Below are positions 1 through 7,896 of a stretch of DNA of 53,383 nt, piece after piece. Where the stretch lies: positions 1 through 53,383 of the forward strand of contig CANMCY010000017.1 of NCBI GenBank assembly GCA_947496375.1, written 5' to 3'. The translations under genes were made by a program, and so were the position numbers. The DNA is from Flavobacteriales bacterium (lineage in GTDB: Bacteria; Bacteroidota; Bacteroidia; NS11-12g; UBA955). The notes beneath the pieces were generated by a model. That model was not told where the DNA came from, ran no database searches, and saw only the letters and a list, made by a program, of their open reading frames with translations. Positions within the stretch are counted from its first letter, which is position 1. Each line of letters starts with the position of its first letter.

Positions 1-1189
1 CCAGCGTTTTCAGTGGTTTTCCATACGTTTTACTGCCCATATCCCTGTCCAGTAAACTCAGCTGATAAGCACCCTCAATATCAAAAAGTTCCTGCTCATA
101 AGTACCTGTAGCACTGACAATCCATTTGAATTCCTTACCGGCCTCCGGATTGAATTTGAAAGTAAGTGCACCCATGGCATAATCATAATTCATTTGCTCG
201 GCACCAGCCATGCCCACATCCAGCTGGTATGCTTGCGAAACGGTACCGAACTCAGTTCTGCGGCTCTCAGGACTCAGATTGTATCGGTTTAATGCAAGGT
301 TGCCCATGAATTCTACTTTCCATCTGCGCCAGATTTTTCGACTTACTAACGTTTGTACGTCTGCAAAATTCATTTTGTATGCACCTTGTAAATCCAGACT
401 GCCTGTGAGCAGTGAATTGCTGAAATGCCTCACACCCAGTACAGCAGAGGTTTTTTTGGTTTTACCTTCCACAGAAAAACTGTTAAGTAGCAATCCTGCT
501 GTTGCGCTCACAGAAAAGGAGGTGGGCTGCACATATTCCACATCCAGCACACTGCTCATTTTATCACCATATTGAGCATCAAAACCGCCGGCACTGAATT
601 TTAGGGTTTTCACCAAATCCGGGTTGATAAAACTCAACCCTTCCTGCTGCCCGTTGCTGATGAGCTGGGGGCGGTAGATTTCAATATCATTCACATATAC
701 CAGGTTCTCATCATAGTTTCCGCCCCGCACACTATATTGTGAGGATAATTCGCTATTGCTGCTGGCACCCAGCGTTTTGATGATGGCTTCGATTCCTCCG
801 GTGGTCGGATTCATTCGTAAATCACGAGGTCTGATTTCATCCAGAAAAGGGGTGTATTCTTCTCGACTTTGAATATCTATCTGGGGCAATATATCTAATC
901 CTGAACTTTCATATATTACCCTTTCCAATTGAGCAGACCAATCCTTTGGCAAGCGATATCCGAAAATCTTGCGGTTTTCCTGATATCCAAAAATAAGTTG
1001 GGTAACCGGAATACTAAAATCTCCATTATTGTCGGTTACAGCGAGTGTTTCACCCTGACTGTTTTTAATGACAATGCCCACTGCGGGATCCCCGTTTTTC
1101 AATCTTACCTTGGCCCAAAAAGTGGGCTGTTGTGCATGTAACTCCCCGAATATGCACAGTAACAGCGCGAGGCAGGATTTATTCAGCAC
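1..1189 (-). CDS. TonB-dependent outer-membrane receptor, 5' part only
   Basis: This gene runs off the left edge; 396 codons of its N-terminus are visible. After a short signal peptide (hydrophobic core ALLLCIFG, then HAQ) comes a carboxypeptidase-like beta-sandwich domain (about residues 22-75). A plug domain follows with the Bacteroidota hallmarks YSVRGGNYDEN, VYVNDIEIYRP and GGFDAQYGDKMSSVLDV, and then the first barrel strands. It should be a TonB-energised receptor for an unknown substrate. No in-frame ATG precedes the signal peptide. I chose the GTG at 1189, which gives a plausible 20-residue signal peptide; a rarer start further upstream is possible. No SusD gene is visible, so a role in glycan uptake cannot be claimed. 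Confidence 0.88.
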   Translation of the reverse strand, partial: MLNKSCLALLLCIFGELHAQQPTFWAKVRLKNGDPAVGIVIKNSQGETLAVTDNNGDFSIPVTQLIFGYQENRKIFGYRLPKDWSAQLERVIYESSGLDILPQIDIQSREEYTPFLDEIRPRDLRMNPTTGGIEAIIKTLGASSNSELSSQYSVRGGNYDENLVYVNDIEIYRPQLISNGQQEGLSFINPDLVKTLKFSAGGFDAQYGDKMSSVLDVEYVQPTSFSVSATAGLLLNSFSVEGKTKKTSAVLGVRHFSNSLLTGSLDLQGAYKMNFADVQTLVSRKIWRRWKVEFMGNLALNRYNLSPESRRTEFGTVSQAYQLDVGMAGAEQMNYDYAMGALTFKFNPEAGKEFKWIVSATGTYEQELFDIEGAYQLSLLDRDMGSKTYGKPLKTL

Positions 1190-1220
1190 AGATATGAAAC
1201 GAAACAGGTTGATTTTTCTT

Positions 1221-1880
1221 TTATGAATTGGCAGTTTTATACAGCTGGGTGATGGTAGCAGACGGATTGGCTGTGGCAAATACAGCATTTCCTGCCACCA
1301 ACACATCAGCCCCTGCTTTCACAAGCGCTGCCGCATTGTTTTCAGAAACACCACCATCTACTTCTATCAGGGTTTGGCAATGCTGTTTATCAATCAGTTC
1401 TTTAAGCTCTGCCACTTTGCGGTAGGTGTTTTCAATAAATGCCTGCCCCCCAAAGCCCGGGTTCACACTCATTATGAGCACAAGGTCGCAATCAGTTATA
1501 ATGTCTTTCAGATGTGAAACAGGGGTATGTGGATTGAGTGCCACGCCTGCTTTCATCCCATGTTTTCTTATTTCTGCCAAACTCCTGTGCAGGTGTGTGC
1601 AGGCCTCATAGTGTACTGTAAGTACATGTGCTCCGGCTTCTGCGAATCGCTGAATATACCTGTCGGGTTCTACAATCATCAGATGCACATCAAGCGTTTT
1701 GGTTGCGTACTTTTTTAGCACATTCATGACCGGAAAGCCAAAGGAGATGTTGGGGACAAACACCCCATCCATAACATCTACGTGATACCAGCCGGCATCG
1801 CTATTGTTAATCATTTCACAGTCGCGCTGCAGATTACCGAAATCAGCAGATAAAATAGAGGGTGCTATAAGGGCCGGCAT
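1221..1880 (-). CDS. rpe: Ribulose-phosphate 3-epimerase
   Basis: This 219-aa protein interconverts ribulose 5-phosphate and xylulose 5-phosphate in the cytosolic pentose phosphate pathway. The TIM-barrel signatures are all present: IAPSILSADF at the N-terminus, the metal and acid residues in HVDVMDGVFVPN, DVHLMI, the flexible-loop MSVNPGFGGQ and the phosphate-binding EVDGGV near residue 175. Length is normal for the family. It lies on the same strand as folP and the DUF1801 gene and ends about 30 bp before the TonB receptor start, so it could be co-transcribed with its neighbours, although there is no functional link with them. Confidence 0.97.
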   Translation of the reverse strand: MPALIAPSILSADFGNLQRDCEMINNSDAGWYHVDVMDGVFVPNISFGFPVMNVLKKYATKTLDVHLMIVEPDRYIQRFAEAGAHVLTVHYEACTHLHRSLAEIRKHGMKAGVALNPHTPVSHLKDIITDCDLVLIMSVNPGFGGQAFIENTYRKVAELKELIDKQHCQTLIEVDGGVSENNAAALVKAGADVLVAGNAVFATANPSATITQLYKTANS

Positions 1881-1906
1881 GCTGCAAAGTTAAGGATTAA
1901 AATAAT

Positions 1907-2347
1907 TTAGCGTTTTAATCCTTTTTCATAACAAGCTACCCAATCAACAGGGCTCATTTTACTGCATAAATGACCTATCAGTTCAAGCGGAATTTGCTCC
2001 GGCTTTTTGAATCGGATACAGCTTTTTCCAATATCGGGCTTGGTTTTTACTTGCTTTTGCCATTCTGTTAAAAACCATTCCATCAGTTCATCGCTGCCGT
2101 AAAGCCCCATGTGGTATATCGCGATGTGTTGTTTTTGTGAGGCAATATTAATAAAGGGCAGGGCCAGGGAAGGATTGCAGTGATAGCCCGGCGGATAAAG
2201 GGATTTAGGCACAACCCAGCCCGGCATTCCATAACTGACAGTTTCTTCAAAACCGGGGGGTAAATTTTCGGTTATGATTTTCCTGAGCTCCAACATAATG
2301 CCGCTCCTTTCGGGTGAGACTAAACTGTAATATTCATCAGGATTCAT
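1907..2347 (-). CDS. DUF1801 (YdhG-like) domain protein
   Basis: This small cytosolic protein (146 aa) has the DUF1801 pattern: an N-terminal helix (MNPDEYYSLVSPERSGIMLEL), then ETVSYGMPGW, the HIAIYHMGLYG strand and the C-terminal GKSCIRFKKPEQIPLELI. Family members share a small alpha/beta fold and their biochemical role is not established. I start it at 2347, where ATG overlaps the folP stop as ATGA, which suggests translational coupling. A longer frame to 2380 exists, but it would overlap folP by 37 bp and adds residues that do not look like the family. Confidence 0.85.
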   Translation of the reverse strand: MNPDEYYSLVSPERSGIMLELRKIITENLPPGFEETVSYGMPGWVVPKSLYPPGYHCNPSLALPFINIASQKQHIAIYHMGLYGSDELMEWFLTEWQKQVKTKPDIGKSCIRFKKPEQIPLELIGHLCSKMSPVDWVACYEKGLKR

Positions 2348-3135
2348 GAGTTTTCCATACTTAAATACAGTGTCAAACATTCAGAAGCCGCTTTCACATC
2401 GTGTACCCTGAGTAAATCAGCTCCACGGATAAGTCCGGCCATGTGCAATGCGGTGGTTCCATTCAAAGCTTCCTCAGGGCTGGAGTTCAGGGTTTTCCAA
2501 ATCATGCTTTTTCTGGAAATTCCTATCAGAATGGGTTTGTTAAATATGCCAAATTCTTTCAACTGACGAAGAATCTGAAAATTATGCGCCTGCGTTTTTC
2601 CAAATCCGAATCCGGGATCCAATATCCAGTCATTGATGCCCAGATTTTGAAACAATACACTTTTGTTTGAAAAGTAGGCGGTGATTTCTTTTACAACATC
2701 AGTGTAAGCTGGATTTTCCTGCATATTCACAGGAATACCTCGCTTGTGCATGGCTATATAGGTAACGCCGGCTTTCGCAATGAAAGGAAGCATTTCAGGA
2801 TCATCATCTCCGGCAGAAATATCATTTACAATAGTGGCGCCTGCCTCTACGGCGGCTTTTGCCACAGATGCGTAATAAGTATCTACACTGATGGATGTGG
2901 CGGGAAAGTGTTGTAAAATGTTCTCAATTACAGGGAGCACCCTATCGATCTCTTCTGAAGCCGAAACAGGCACTGCATCCGGTCTGGTACTTTGACCGCC
3001 TATATCCAGTATATGTGCACCTTCCTGCAGCATCACGGCTGCAGCATCAAACGCTTTACCTACATGAATTCTGCTGCCCTCGTAAAAAGAATCTGGTGTG
3101 GCATTCAGAATGCCCATGATTTTTACCTGCCTCAT
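2344..3135 (-). CDS. folP: Dihydropteroate synthase
   Basis: This 263-aa TIM-barrel enzyme condenses 4-aminobenzoate with hydroxymethyl-dihydropterin diphosphate in folate synthesis and is the sulfonamide target. Visible signatures are MGILNATPDSF, ILDIGGQSTRP, SISVDTY, IVNDISAGD, LDPGFGFGKT, GISRKS and the C-terminal RVHDV. The loop after STRP reads DA where family members usually have GA. This is close to the pABA/sulfonamide site, but the effect is unknown. It lies 18 bp downstream of the fumC stop on the same strand and overlaps the DUF1801 start by 4 bp. Confidence 0.95.
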   Translation of the reverse strand: MRQVKIMGILNATPDSFYEGSRIHVGKAFDAAAVMLQEGAHILDIGGQSTRPDAVPVSASEEIDRVLPVIENILQHFPATSISVDTYYASVAKAAVEAGATIVNDISAGDDDPEMLPFIAKAGVTYIAMHKRGIPVNMQENPAYTDVVKEITAYFSNKSVLFQNLGINDWILDPGFGFGKTQAHNFQILRQLKEFGIFNKPILIGISRKSMIWKTLNSSPEEALNGTTALHMAGLIRGADLLRVHDVKAASECLTLYLSMENS

Positions 3136-3153
3136 GGGTATACCTGTAATGGC

Positions 3154-4566
3154 TTATTTGATGGATTCGTCCGGGTTGCCCACCATTTTTTCCGGTTTCA
3201 CCCACTCATCGAATTGCTCGTTGGTGAGCAGGCCCAGTTCAAGGGCAGCTTCGCGCAGGGTTTTATTTTCCTTGTGCGCTTTTTTGGCAATTTTGGCTGC
3301 ATTCTCATACCCGATGTGCGTGTTCAGGGCCGTAACAAGCATCAGACTTTGCTCTACCAGTTGCTGAATGCGGCTATGGTTAGGTTCAATGCCCTGTGCG
3401 CAGTGGGTGTCGAAGCTAAGGCATGCCTGGCCGAGTAGGCGGGCGCTTTGCAGCAGGTTGGCAGCGATTACGGGTTTGTATACATTCAGTTCAAAATGGC
3501 CCTGCGAGCCGGCAAAAGAGACAGTTACATCGTTACCCATAACCTGGGCACAAACCATGGTGAGGGCTTCCGGTTGTGTAGGATTAACCTTACCGGGCAT
3601 AATGCTGCTGCCGGGCTCATTTTCCGGTATGATGATTTCACCAATTCCGCTGCGCGGACCACTGCTGATTATACGAATATCGTTGGCAATTTTAAAACAG
3701 CTTACAGCAGCTCTTTTTAGGGCACCGTGCAATTCCACCATGGCGTCATGTGCAGCCAGGGCCTCAAATTTATTGGGTGCTGAAACGATAGGCAGGCCGG
3801 TTTCCTCCGCAATGAGTTTGGCTACCAGAGTAGCATATCCTTTTGGGGCATTAAGTCCGGTGCCCACCGCAGTTCCGCCAAGTGCAATTTCCGCAGCTGG
3901 GATTAAGGCACGATTGATGGCTGAAACACCGTTCTCCAGCTGTGTAACATATCCGCTAAACTCCTGACCCAGTGTGAGGGGAGTTGCATCCATAAAGTGT
4001 GTGCGACCAATTTTTACAATGTCTTTATAATCGCGTGACTTATGTTTTAAGGTGGTTTTCAATGCCTGAATACCCGGCAACGTGTAGTCTACCACTTGCT
4101 TAAATACAGCAATGCTCATGGCTGTAGGGAAGGTATCGTTACTGCTTTGGCTCTTATTTACATCGTCGTTGGGGTGCAATACCTTATCTTCATCTGTTAG
4201 CAAACCTCCGCTTAGCACATGTGCACGGTTGGCAATCACCTCGTTTACGTTCATGTTGCTTTGGGTGCCGCTGCCGGTCTGCCATATTACCAGCGGGAAC
4301 TCTGCGTCCAGTTTTCCTTCGATTATTTCATCACAAACCGTTACAATGAGGTTCTTCTTTTCTTCACTCAGCACACCCAGCTGATGATTGGCCATGGCTG
4401 CACATTTCTTAAGCACACCAAATGCGCGGATGATTTCTACGGGCATACTGCCTTCAGGCCCGATTTTAAAATTGTTGCGGCTACGTTCTGTCTGGGCACC
4501 CCAGTAGCGAGCTGCGGGCACTTTTACTTCACCCATGGTGTCGTGTTCAATACGAAATTCGCTCAT
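3154..4566 (-). CDS. fumC: Class II fumarate hydratase
   Basis: This 470-aa protein catalyses fumarate/malate interconversion in the TCA cycle as a soluble homotetramer. It has the class II pattern: [14 protein letters not shown] at the N-terminus, the GSGTQSNMN box, the [10 protein letters not shown] region and the superfamily signature [11 protein letters not shown] at about residue 316-326. The start at 4566 (MSEFRIEH) matches homologues, while a frame open to 4593 adds nine unlikely residues. A TAAATTCG element at 4582-4589 (minus strand) would place the promoter just upstream. The long AT-rich gap to the divergent histidine kinase gene follows. Confidence 0.97.
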   Translation of the reverse strand: MSEFRIEHDTMGEVKVPAARYWGAQTERSRNNFKIGPEGSMPVEIIRAFGVLKKCAAMANHQLGVLSEEKKNLIVTVCDEIIEGKLDAEFPLVIWQTGSGTQSNMNVNEVIANRAHVLSGGLLTDEDKVLHPNDDVNKSQSSNDTFPTAMSIAVFKQVVDYTLPGIQALKTTLKHKSRDYKDIVKIGRTHFMDATPLTLGQEFSGYVTQLENGVSAINRALIPAAEIALGGTAVGTGLNAPKGYATLVAKLIAEETGLPIVSAPNKFEALAAHDAMVELHGALKRAAVSCFKIANDIRIISSGPRSGIGEIIIPENEPGSSIMPGKVNPTQPEALTMVCAQVMGNDVTVSFAGSQGHFELNVYKPVIAANLLQSARLLGQACLSFDTHCAQGIEPNHSRIQQLVEQSLMLVTALNTHIGYENAAKIAKKAHKENKTLREAALELGLLTNEQFDEWVKPEKMVGNPDESIK

Positions 4567-4581
4567 TTGTAATCTTTGCCG

Positions 4582-4589
4582 CGAATTTA
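4582..4589 (-). promoter_or_regulatory. fumC: Putative -7 element of fumC (TAAATTCG)
   Basis: Read on the minus strand this is TAAATTCG, one base from the Bacteroidota -7 consensus TAnnTTTG. It ends 15 nt before the fumC ATG at 4566. I see no clear TTTG -33 partner. Confidence 0.4.
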
Positions 4590-4725
4590 GCATTTATACT
4601 TTGTTTAATGAAAACAGGTTTAATTCCAATTCTGAAAAATTAACTTCAATCCTCAATCCAAATAAAATTTTCAATAACAAAGTATAGTAATTACAATAAA
4701 TATCAATAAAAACAAGTAATATCCG

Positions 4726-4733
4726 TAAATTTG
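4726..4733 (+). promoter_or_regulatory. Orphan -7 element (TAAATTTG)
   Basis: This is a perfect TAnnTTTG element more than 320 bp upstream of the next gene. It would start either a long kinase leader or a small RNA. A hairpin-capable repeat (4745-4777) lies immediately downstream. In such AT-rich DNA the match could be chance. Confidence 0.35.
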
Positions 4734-4959
4734 CATCAAACATCAAATCACGATCAAAATTTTTTAAAAAGTGATTTTATAACATGTCGTTATGCATAAA
4801 CATCAATGTGATTTCAAAGTTAAACCACTAATCCTTATTGTATTCTTTTAATTCAGGTTTTACAGGCGGTGTATGTGAATTGTGCCAATATTTAAATTAA
4901 ACAAAAACAATTTAAAATAAATATAAATCTACAAAATAGCACAATATACGATAATGAAG

Positions 4960-4983
4960 TGACTAATGTCATGACAGTGATCA
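4960..4983 (+). promoter_or_regulatory. Tandem Crp-type operator boxes upstream of the kinase gene
   Basis: Two 12-bp boxes abut exactly. TGACTAATGTCA (4960-4971) is a perfect TGAC-N4-GTCA palindrome, and TGACAGTGATCA (4972-4983) has one arm mismatch. Their centres lie 41.5 and 29.5 bp before the -7 element at 5007. The same perfect palindrome recurs at 7454-7465. The likely binder is the Crp-fusion response regulator encoded just downstream, which is an inference from proximity and HTH type. Confidence 0.6.
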
Positions 4984-5006
4984 AAACAAATCCAATAAGT
5001 GCAGAA

Positions 5007-5014
5007 TATCTTTG
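5007..5014 (+). promoter_or_regulatory. -7 element of the histidine kinase operon (TATCTTTG)
   Basis: This is a consensus TAnnTTTG element 47 bp before the kinase ATG. The usual TTTG -33 element is missing at the expected distance, where the TGAC boxes sit upstream. This fits an activator-dependent promoter. Confidence 0.55.
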
Positions 5015-5061
5015 AACTGGCAAAATACACCATACGATTGTATGAAATAAAGAAGTAAAAT

Positions 5062-6396
5062 ATGAGAAAAAACGGAATTGACAATGGAATTATAACGAAA
5101 CTAAAACATGCAATTGGGCACTCATATGATACTGACAAGCTGGACAGTGAATCATGGAAAAGTTTATTGCTGTCTTCATTTCATTATGCATCAGAAGCCA
5201 TCATAATGGCTGATTATCAGGGTAAAGTGTATGTTGGAAATTCCCTAGCGGAGAATTTATTCGGTTATGATGCCAAAGAACTTGGATCAATGAAAGTGTC
5301 TCAGCTTTTCCAGTCGGCGACTGTCGGTGATGCTCCGTTTTCAATTCCCGACTTACTGCATTTTGAGGGGAAATCTATTGTTGGTTTGAGAAAGGGAAAT
5401 TTTGTATTTCCCATCAGTGTGAGAATGAAGAGTTTTAGCACGGCCACATCATTGTATATATTGTTTTTTGTAAATAGTCTGGAAAAACAATATATTAAGA
5501 ACAAAACCATTGAAAAGCGGAATACCCAAATCATAGAATTGAAACAGGCAATCAGTCATTTGAAAAACCAAAATGAACGCATGCTTCGAGAACGCACCCA
5601 ATTATTGCAGGAGTCTATTGAGGAATTGTCGAACACCAAAAAACAATTGCAACAATCTTTGAAAAAAGAGATCAATGCCCATGAGAAGTGTTCAAAGTTT
5701 GCTTATCTGTTGTCTCATGAATACAGAAATATATTAACCGGTATATTTACTTCATTAACACTTGTTCAAAAGTATGAAACACCCTCTTCGCAACTTGCTG
5801 ATAAACAAAGAGCAAGTATTATAAAAGCAAAAAACAGCATTCATCATTTAATTACCATTACAGATGAATTATTGCATTTAAATACAAATGTCAATCTGGA
5901 TTTTAAGCCAGAAATTTTTGAGGTTCCCTTAAATAAGTTACTGGAAGAAATTTGTAATGAGTGGAATGGTACAGAACAACAATGTTATAAAAACCCAATT
6001 CCAATAAAGTTGTCATCAATAGAATCTGTAGTTGCAGAAACCAATCCAGAGCTTTTAACCCAGATTCTCAACAATTTGATAAGCAACGCAATTAAGTATT
6101 CAGACGGAGAAGGAGAGGTGGTTATAGAGTGCAAAGACGAAAACACTGTCTATGCCATTTCTGTAAAAGACAATGGAAGAGGGATTCCGGGTGATGAGCT
6201 GCAAAAATTAACCAATGGATTTTACCGCGCGTCCAATACAAATGGAGTTGTGGGAAATGGGCTGGGTCTTTTTATTGTAAATCAATTTCTTGAACATCTT
6301 CATGGAGATTTTGACCTTGTAAGTGAACTTAATCAGGGAACATGTGCAACCATTAGAATACCAAAGAAATATGAAGAAAAAAGTATTATTAATTGA
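5062..6396 (+). CDS. Soluble PAS-domain sensor histidine kinase
   Basis: This 444-aa kinase has no membrane segment, so it senses something in the cytosol. Order: PAS domain (about residues 40-110, ADYQGKVYVGNSLAENLFGY), a Gln/Glu-rich coiled coil (about 125-205), a HisKA helix with phospho-acceptor H219 in LLSHEYRN, and a HATPase_c domain. The latter has its N box at N338/N342 (NNLISNAIKYS), G1 box DNGRGIPG (370-377) and G2 box GNGLGLFIV (from 398). No PAS cofactor residue is evident, so the signal is unknown. The gene overlaps the response regulator by 26 bp, which indicates translational coupling. The region is markedly AT-rich: I count 17 G/C in bases 5701-5760. Confidence 0.92.
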   Translation: MRKNGIDNGIITKLKHAIGHSYDTDKLDSESWKSLLLSSFHYASEAIIMADYQGKVYVGNSLAENLFGYDAKELGSMKVSQLFQSATVGDAPFSIPDLLHFEGKSIVGLRKGNFVFPISVRMKSFSTATSLYILFFVNSLEKQYIKNKTIEKRNTQIIELKQAISHLKNQNERMLRERTQLLQESIEELSNTKKQLQQSLKKEINAHEKCSKFAYLLSHEYRNILTGIFTSLTLVQKYETPSSQLADKQRASIIKAKNSIHHLITITDELLHLNTNVNLDFKPEIFEVPLNKLLEEICNEWNGTEQQCYKNPIPIKLSSIESVVAETNPELLTQILNNLISNAIKYSDGEGEVVIECKDENTVYAISVKDNGRGIPGDELQKLTNGFYRASNTNGVVGNGLGLFIVNQFLEHLHGDFDLVSELNQGTCATIRIPKKYEEKSIIN

Positions 6397-7429
6397 TGAC
6401 AGTCAGGATGTCAGAGAAAATGTAGCCGAAATCTTAACGCTTTCGGATTATGAGGTAATTACATCTGAAAACGGAAAAGATGGTGTGGAGGTAGCACAAA
6501 AAATTTTGCCTGACATCATCGTCTGTGATATCTCAATGCCGCTACTAGACGGATTTGGGGTAGTCCATTTGCTTGCACGTTCTCCCGAAACTGCCAAAAT
6601 TCCGATTATATTGCTTACTGCCAGAAATGACAGGGATAGTTTCAGAAAAGGAATGGAACTGGGAGCTGATGATTTTATTACCAAGCCATTTGAAGAAGCA
6701 GAATTATTGAGGGCTATAGAAGTACGGCTTAAAAAACACGATGAGAACGGAATTCACAGAAATGGCAGTGGAGATGGATTTCTTGCCCTGATGAATGATG
6801 GGAAATCACTGGAAAACTTTAGAGAAACTGCGGGTGATGGAACCATTTTTGAATTCCAGAAACGCGAATATGTGTACCGTGAAGGTGGGCAGCCTCGCTA
6901 TGTTTACTTCATAGAATCAGGCAAAGTGAAAACGGTTTTGCTTAGCAATGACGGTAAAGAGCTGATGACCGCTTTGTATGGGGAAGGCGATATATTCGGA
7001 CATATTGCAATGCTTGAAGAAGCTGAATATACCGAATCTGCAATTGCCGTTGAGCCTTTAAAGCTACATGCATTGAATAAAGCCGATTTTTTCTCATTGC
7101 TGGGTACACATCAGGGGGCCTCCGCTAAATTTATAAGAATTATGGCAGATCAGTTGGTGGAAACGGAAGATAAATTATTAAGATTGGCCTACGATTCTGT
7201 AAGAAAAAGGGTTGCAGAGGCCCTGGTTGATGTTTACCGAACCTACACTTTAAGTAATGGTAATAAGGAAATAGAAATTTCAAGGCAGGAACTCGCATCT
7301 TATGTGGGCACAGCAACAGAAACAGTCATTCGTACCCTTAGTGCATTCAAACAGGAAGGGTTAATTAATATTGTGCATAGTAATATCATTATTAAAGACT
7401 TGGCTGGACTGATTCGCATGAAGAATTAG
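6371..7429 (+). CDS. Response regulator fused to a Crp/Fnr-type transcription factor
   Basis: This 352-aa protein joins a receiver domain (residues 1-120: acidic pair in LLIDDSQD, phospho-acceptor D53 in IVCDISMP, LLTARND, switch Lys in ITKPFEE) to a cyclic-nucleotide-binding-fold domain (about 150-265) and a Crp-type winged HTH (about 275-345). The recognition helix carries E317 and R321 (TATETVIRTL), the spacing Crp and Fnr use to read the GA of their half-sites. I see no Fnr-type cysteine cluster. The start at 6371 gives the usual MKKKVLLIDD; earlier in-frame codons lie deep inside the kinase gene. The protein couples kinase signalling directly to a Crp-like DNA-binding module. The TGAC-N4-GTCA boxes at 4960 and 7454 are its likely operators (inference). 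Confidence 0.92.
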   Translation: MKKKVLLIDDSQDVRENVAEILTLSDYEVITSENGKDGVEVAQKILPDIIVCDISMPLLDGFGVVHLLARSPETAKIPIILLTARNDRDSFRKGMELGADDFITKPFEEAELLRAIEVRLKKHDENGIHRNGSGDGFLALMNDGKSLENFRETAGDGTIFEFQKREYVYREGGQPRYVYFIESGKVKTVLLSNDGKELMTALYGEGDIFGHIAMLEEAEYTESAIAVEPLKLHALNKADFFSLLGTHQGASAKFIRIMADQLVETEDKLLRLAYDSVRKRVAEALVDVYRTYTLSNGNKEIEISRQELASYVGTATETVIRTLSAFKQEGLINIVHSNIIIKDLAGLIRMKN

Positions 7430-7453
7430 AAATAAGCAGCTATTCGGTGGAAC

Positions 7454-7465
7454 TGACCAAAGTCA
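7454..7465 (+). promoter_or_regulatory. Crp-type operator box upstream of the 113-aa orphan gene
   Basis: TGACCAAAGTCA is a perfect TGAC-N4-GTCA palindrome, the same as the first box at 4960. Its centre lies 31.5 bp before a near-consensus -7 element TAATATTG at 7491-7498. In the kinase promoter the corresponding distance is 41.5 bp, so the two differ by one helical turn. Confidence 0.6.
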
Positions 7466-7521
7466 TTTCGCTGAATGATTAATGTGACATTAATATTGTT
7501 GCCGAATATATTAATTCTTAC

Positions 7522-7863
7522 ATGAACAACGTTGTTGAAAATTCGCAAACCGGTTTTTTTGATTGCACTGCTGATAGAGAATTTGAAAGACAATTCAATA
7601 CCATATTTCCATACTTGAGACTGTTTCTTAGAAAAGTAAGTTATCAAAAATTGGATTTGCCTACCAATCCCACACTCATATTTACCGAGAATTCTACTAT
7701 CAAAGAGTTGAGCGATAAATTATTGGTTGAGTATGGCAGGGAGGTTATATTCCAGCGTTACACCATCAATACCTGGCTTACGATAACTCAATCAATACAT
7801 TGGACATTGAAGAATCAGAATAATGAAGCAAGTAAACTATCTTGTCTCAATCGTGATTTTTAA
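7522..7863 (+). CDS. Conserved-looking small protein of unknown function, probable target of the Crp-fusion regulator
   Basis: This is a 113-aa soluble protein with no signal peptide or membrane helix. An N-terminal half with FERQFNTIFPYLRLFLRK is followed by a linker (NPTLIFTEN) and a second half, TIKELSDKLLVEYG, VIFQRYTINTWLT and HWTLKNQN. The layout (hydrophobic strand, helix TxxELxxxL, strand, W-T-L-x-x-Q-N end) resembles small Bacteroidota proteins I recall but cannot name. Its promoter carries the TGAC box at 7454, so it is probably controlled by the kinase/regulator pair just upstream. It lies 92 bp after the regulator stop and has its own -7-like element. No function is assigned. Confidence 0.7.
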   Translation: MNNVVENSQTGFFDCTADREFERQFNTIFPYLRLFLRKVSYQKLDLPTNPTLIFTENSTIKELSDKLLVEYGREVIFQRYTINTWLTITQSIHWTLKNQNNEASKLSCLNRDF

Positions 7864-7878
7864 TTTTTTTAATCGCTG

Positions 7879-7886
7879 TATCTTTG
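7879..7886 (+). promoter_or_regulatory. maeB: -7 element of maeB (TATCTTTG)
   Basis: This is a consensus TAnnTTTG element 10 nt before the maeB ATG, so the leader would be only a few nucleotides long. A T-rich tract at 7861-7870 stands in for the -33 element. Confidence 0.6.
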
Positions 7887-7896
7887 CAGGTAACAT

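Larger units (their letters stand above)
4594..5061. other. Long AT-rich regulatory intergenic region between fumC and the histidine kinase
   Basis: About 470 bp hold no convincing gene. The region separates divergent fumC and the kinase gene. It contains a consensus -7 element at 4726-4733, an inverted repeat AAATCAC (4745-4751) / GTGATTT (4771-4777), two abutting TGAC-N4-(G/A)TCA boxes at 4960-4983 and a second -7 element at 5007-5014. A 15-codon frame at 4784-4831 is present but has no support. Confidence 0.6.

Noticed and set aside
3368-3967. 199-codon open frame antisense to fumC
   Set aside because: This is a reverse-frame shadow caused by fumC codon composition, and the sequence has no domain-like pattern.
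4784-4831. 15-codon frame in the fumC-kinase gap, considered as a leader peptide
   Set aside because: There is no codon bias, no attenuator-like structure after it and no reason for translation to begin there.
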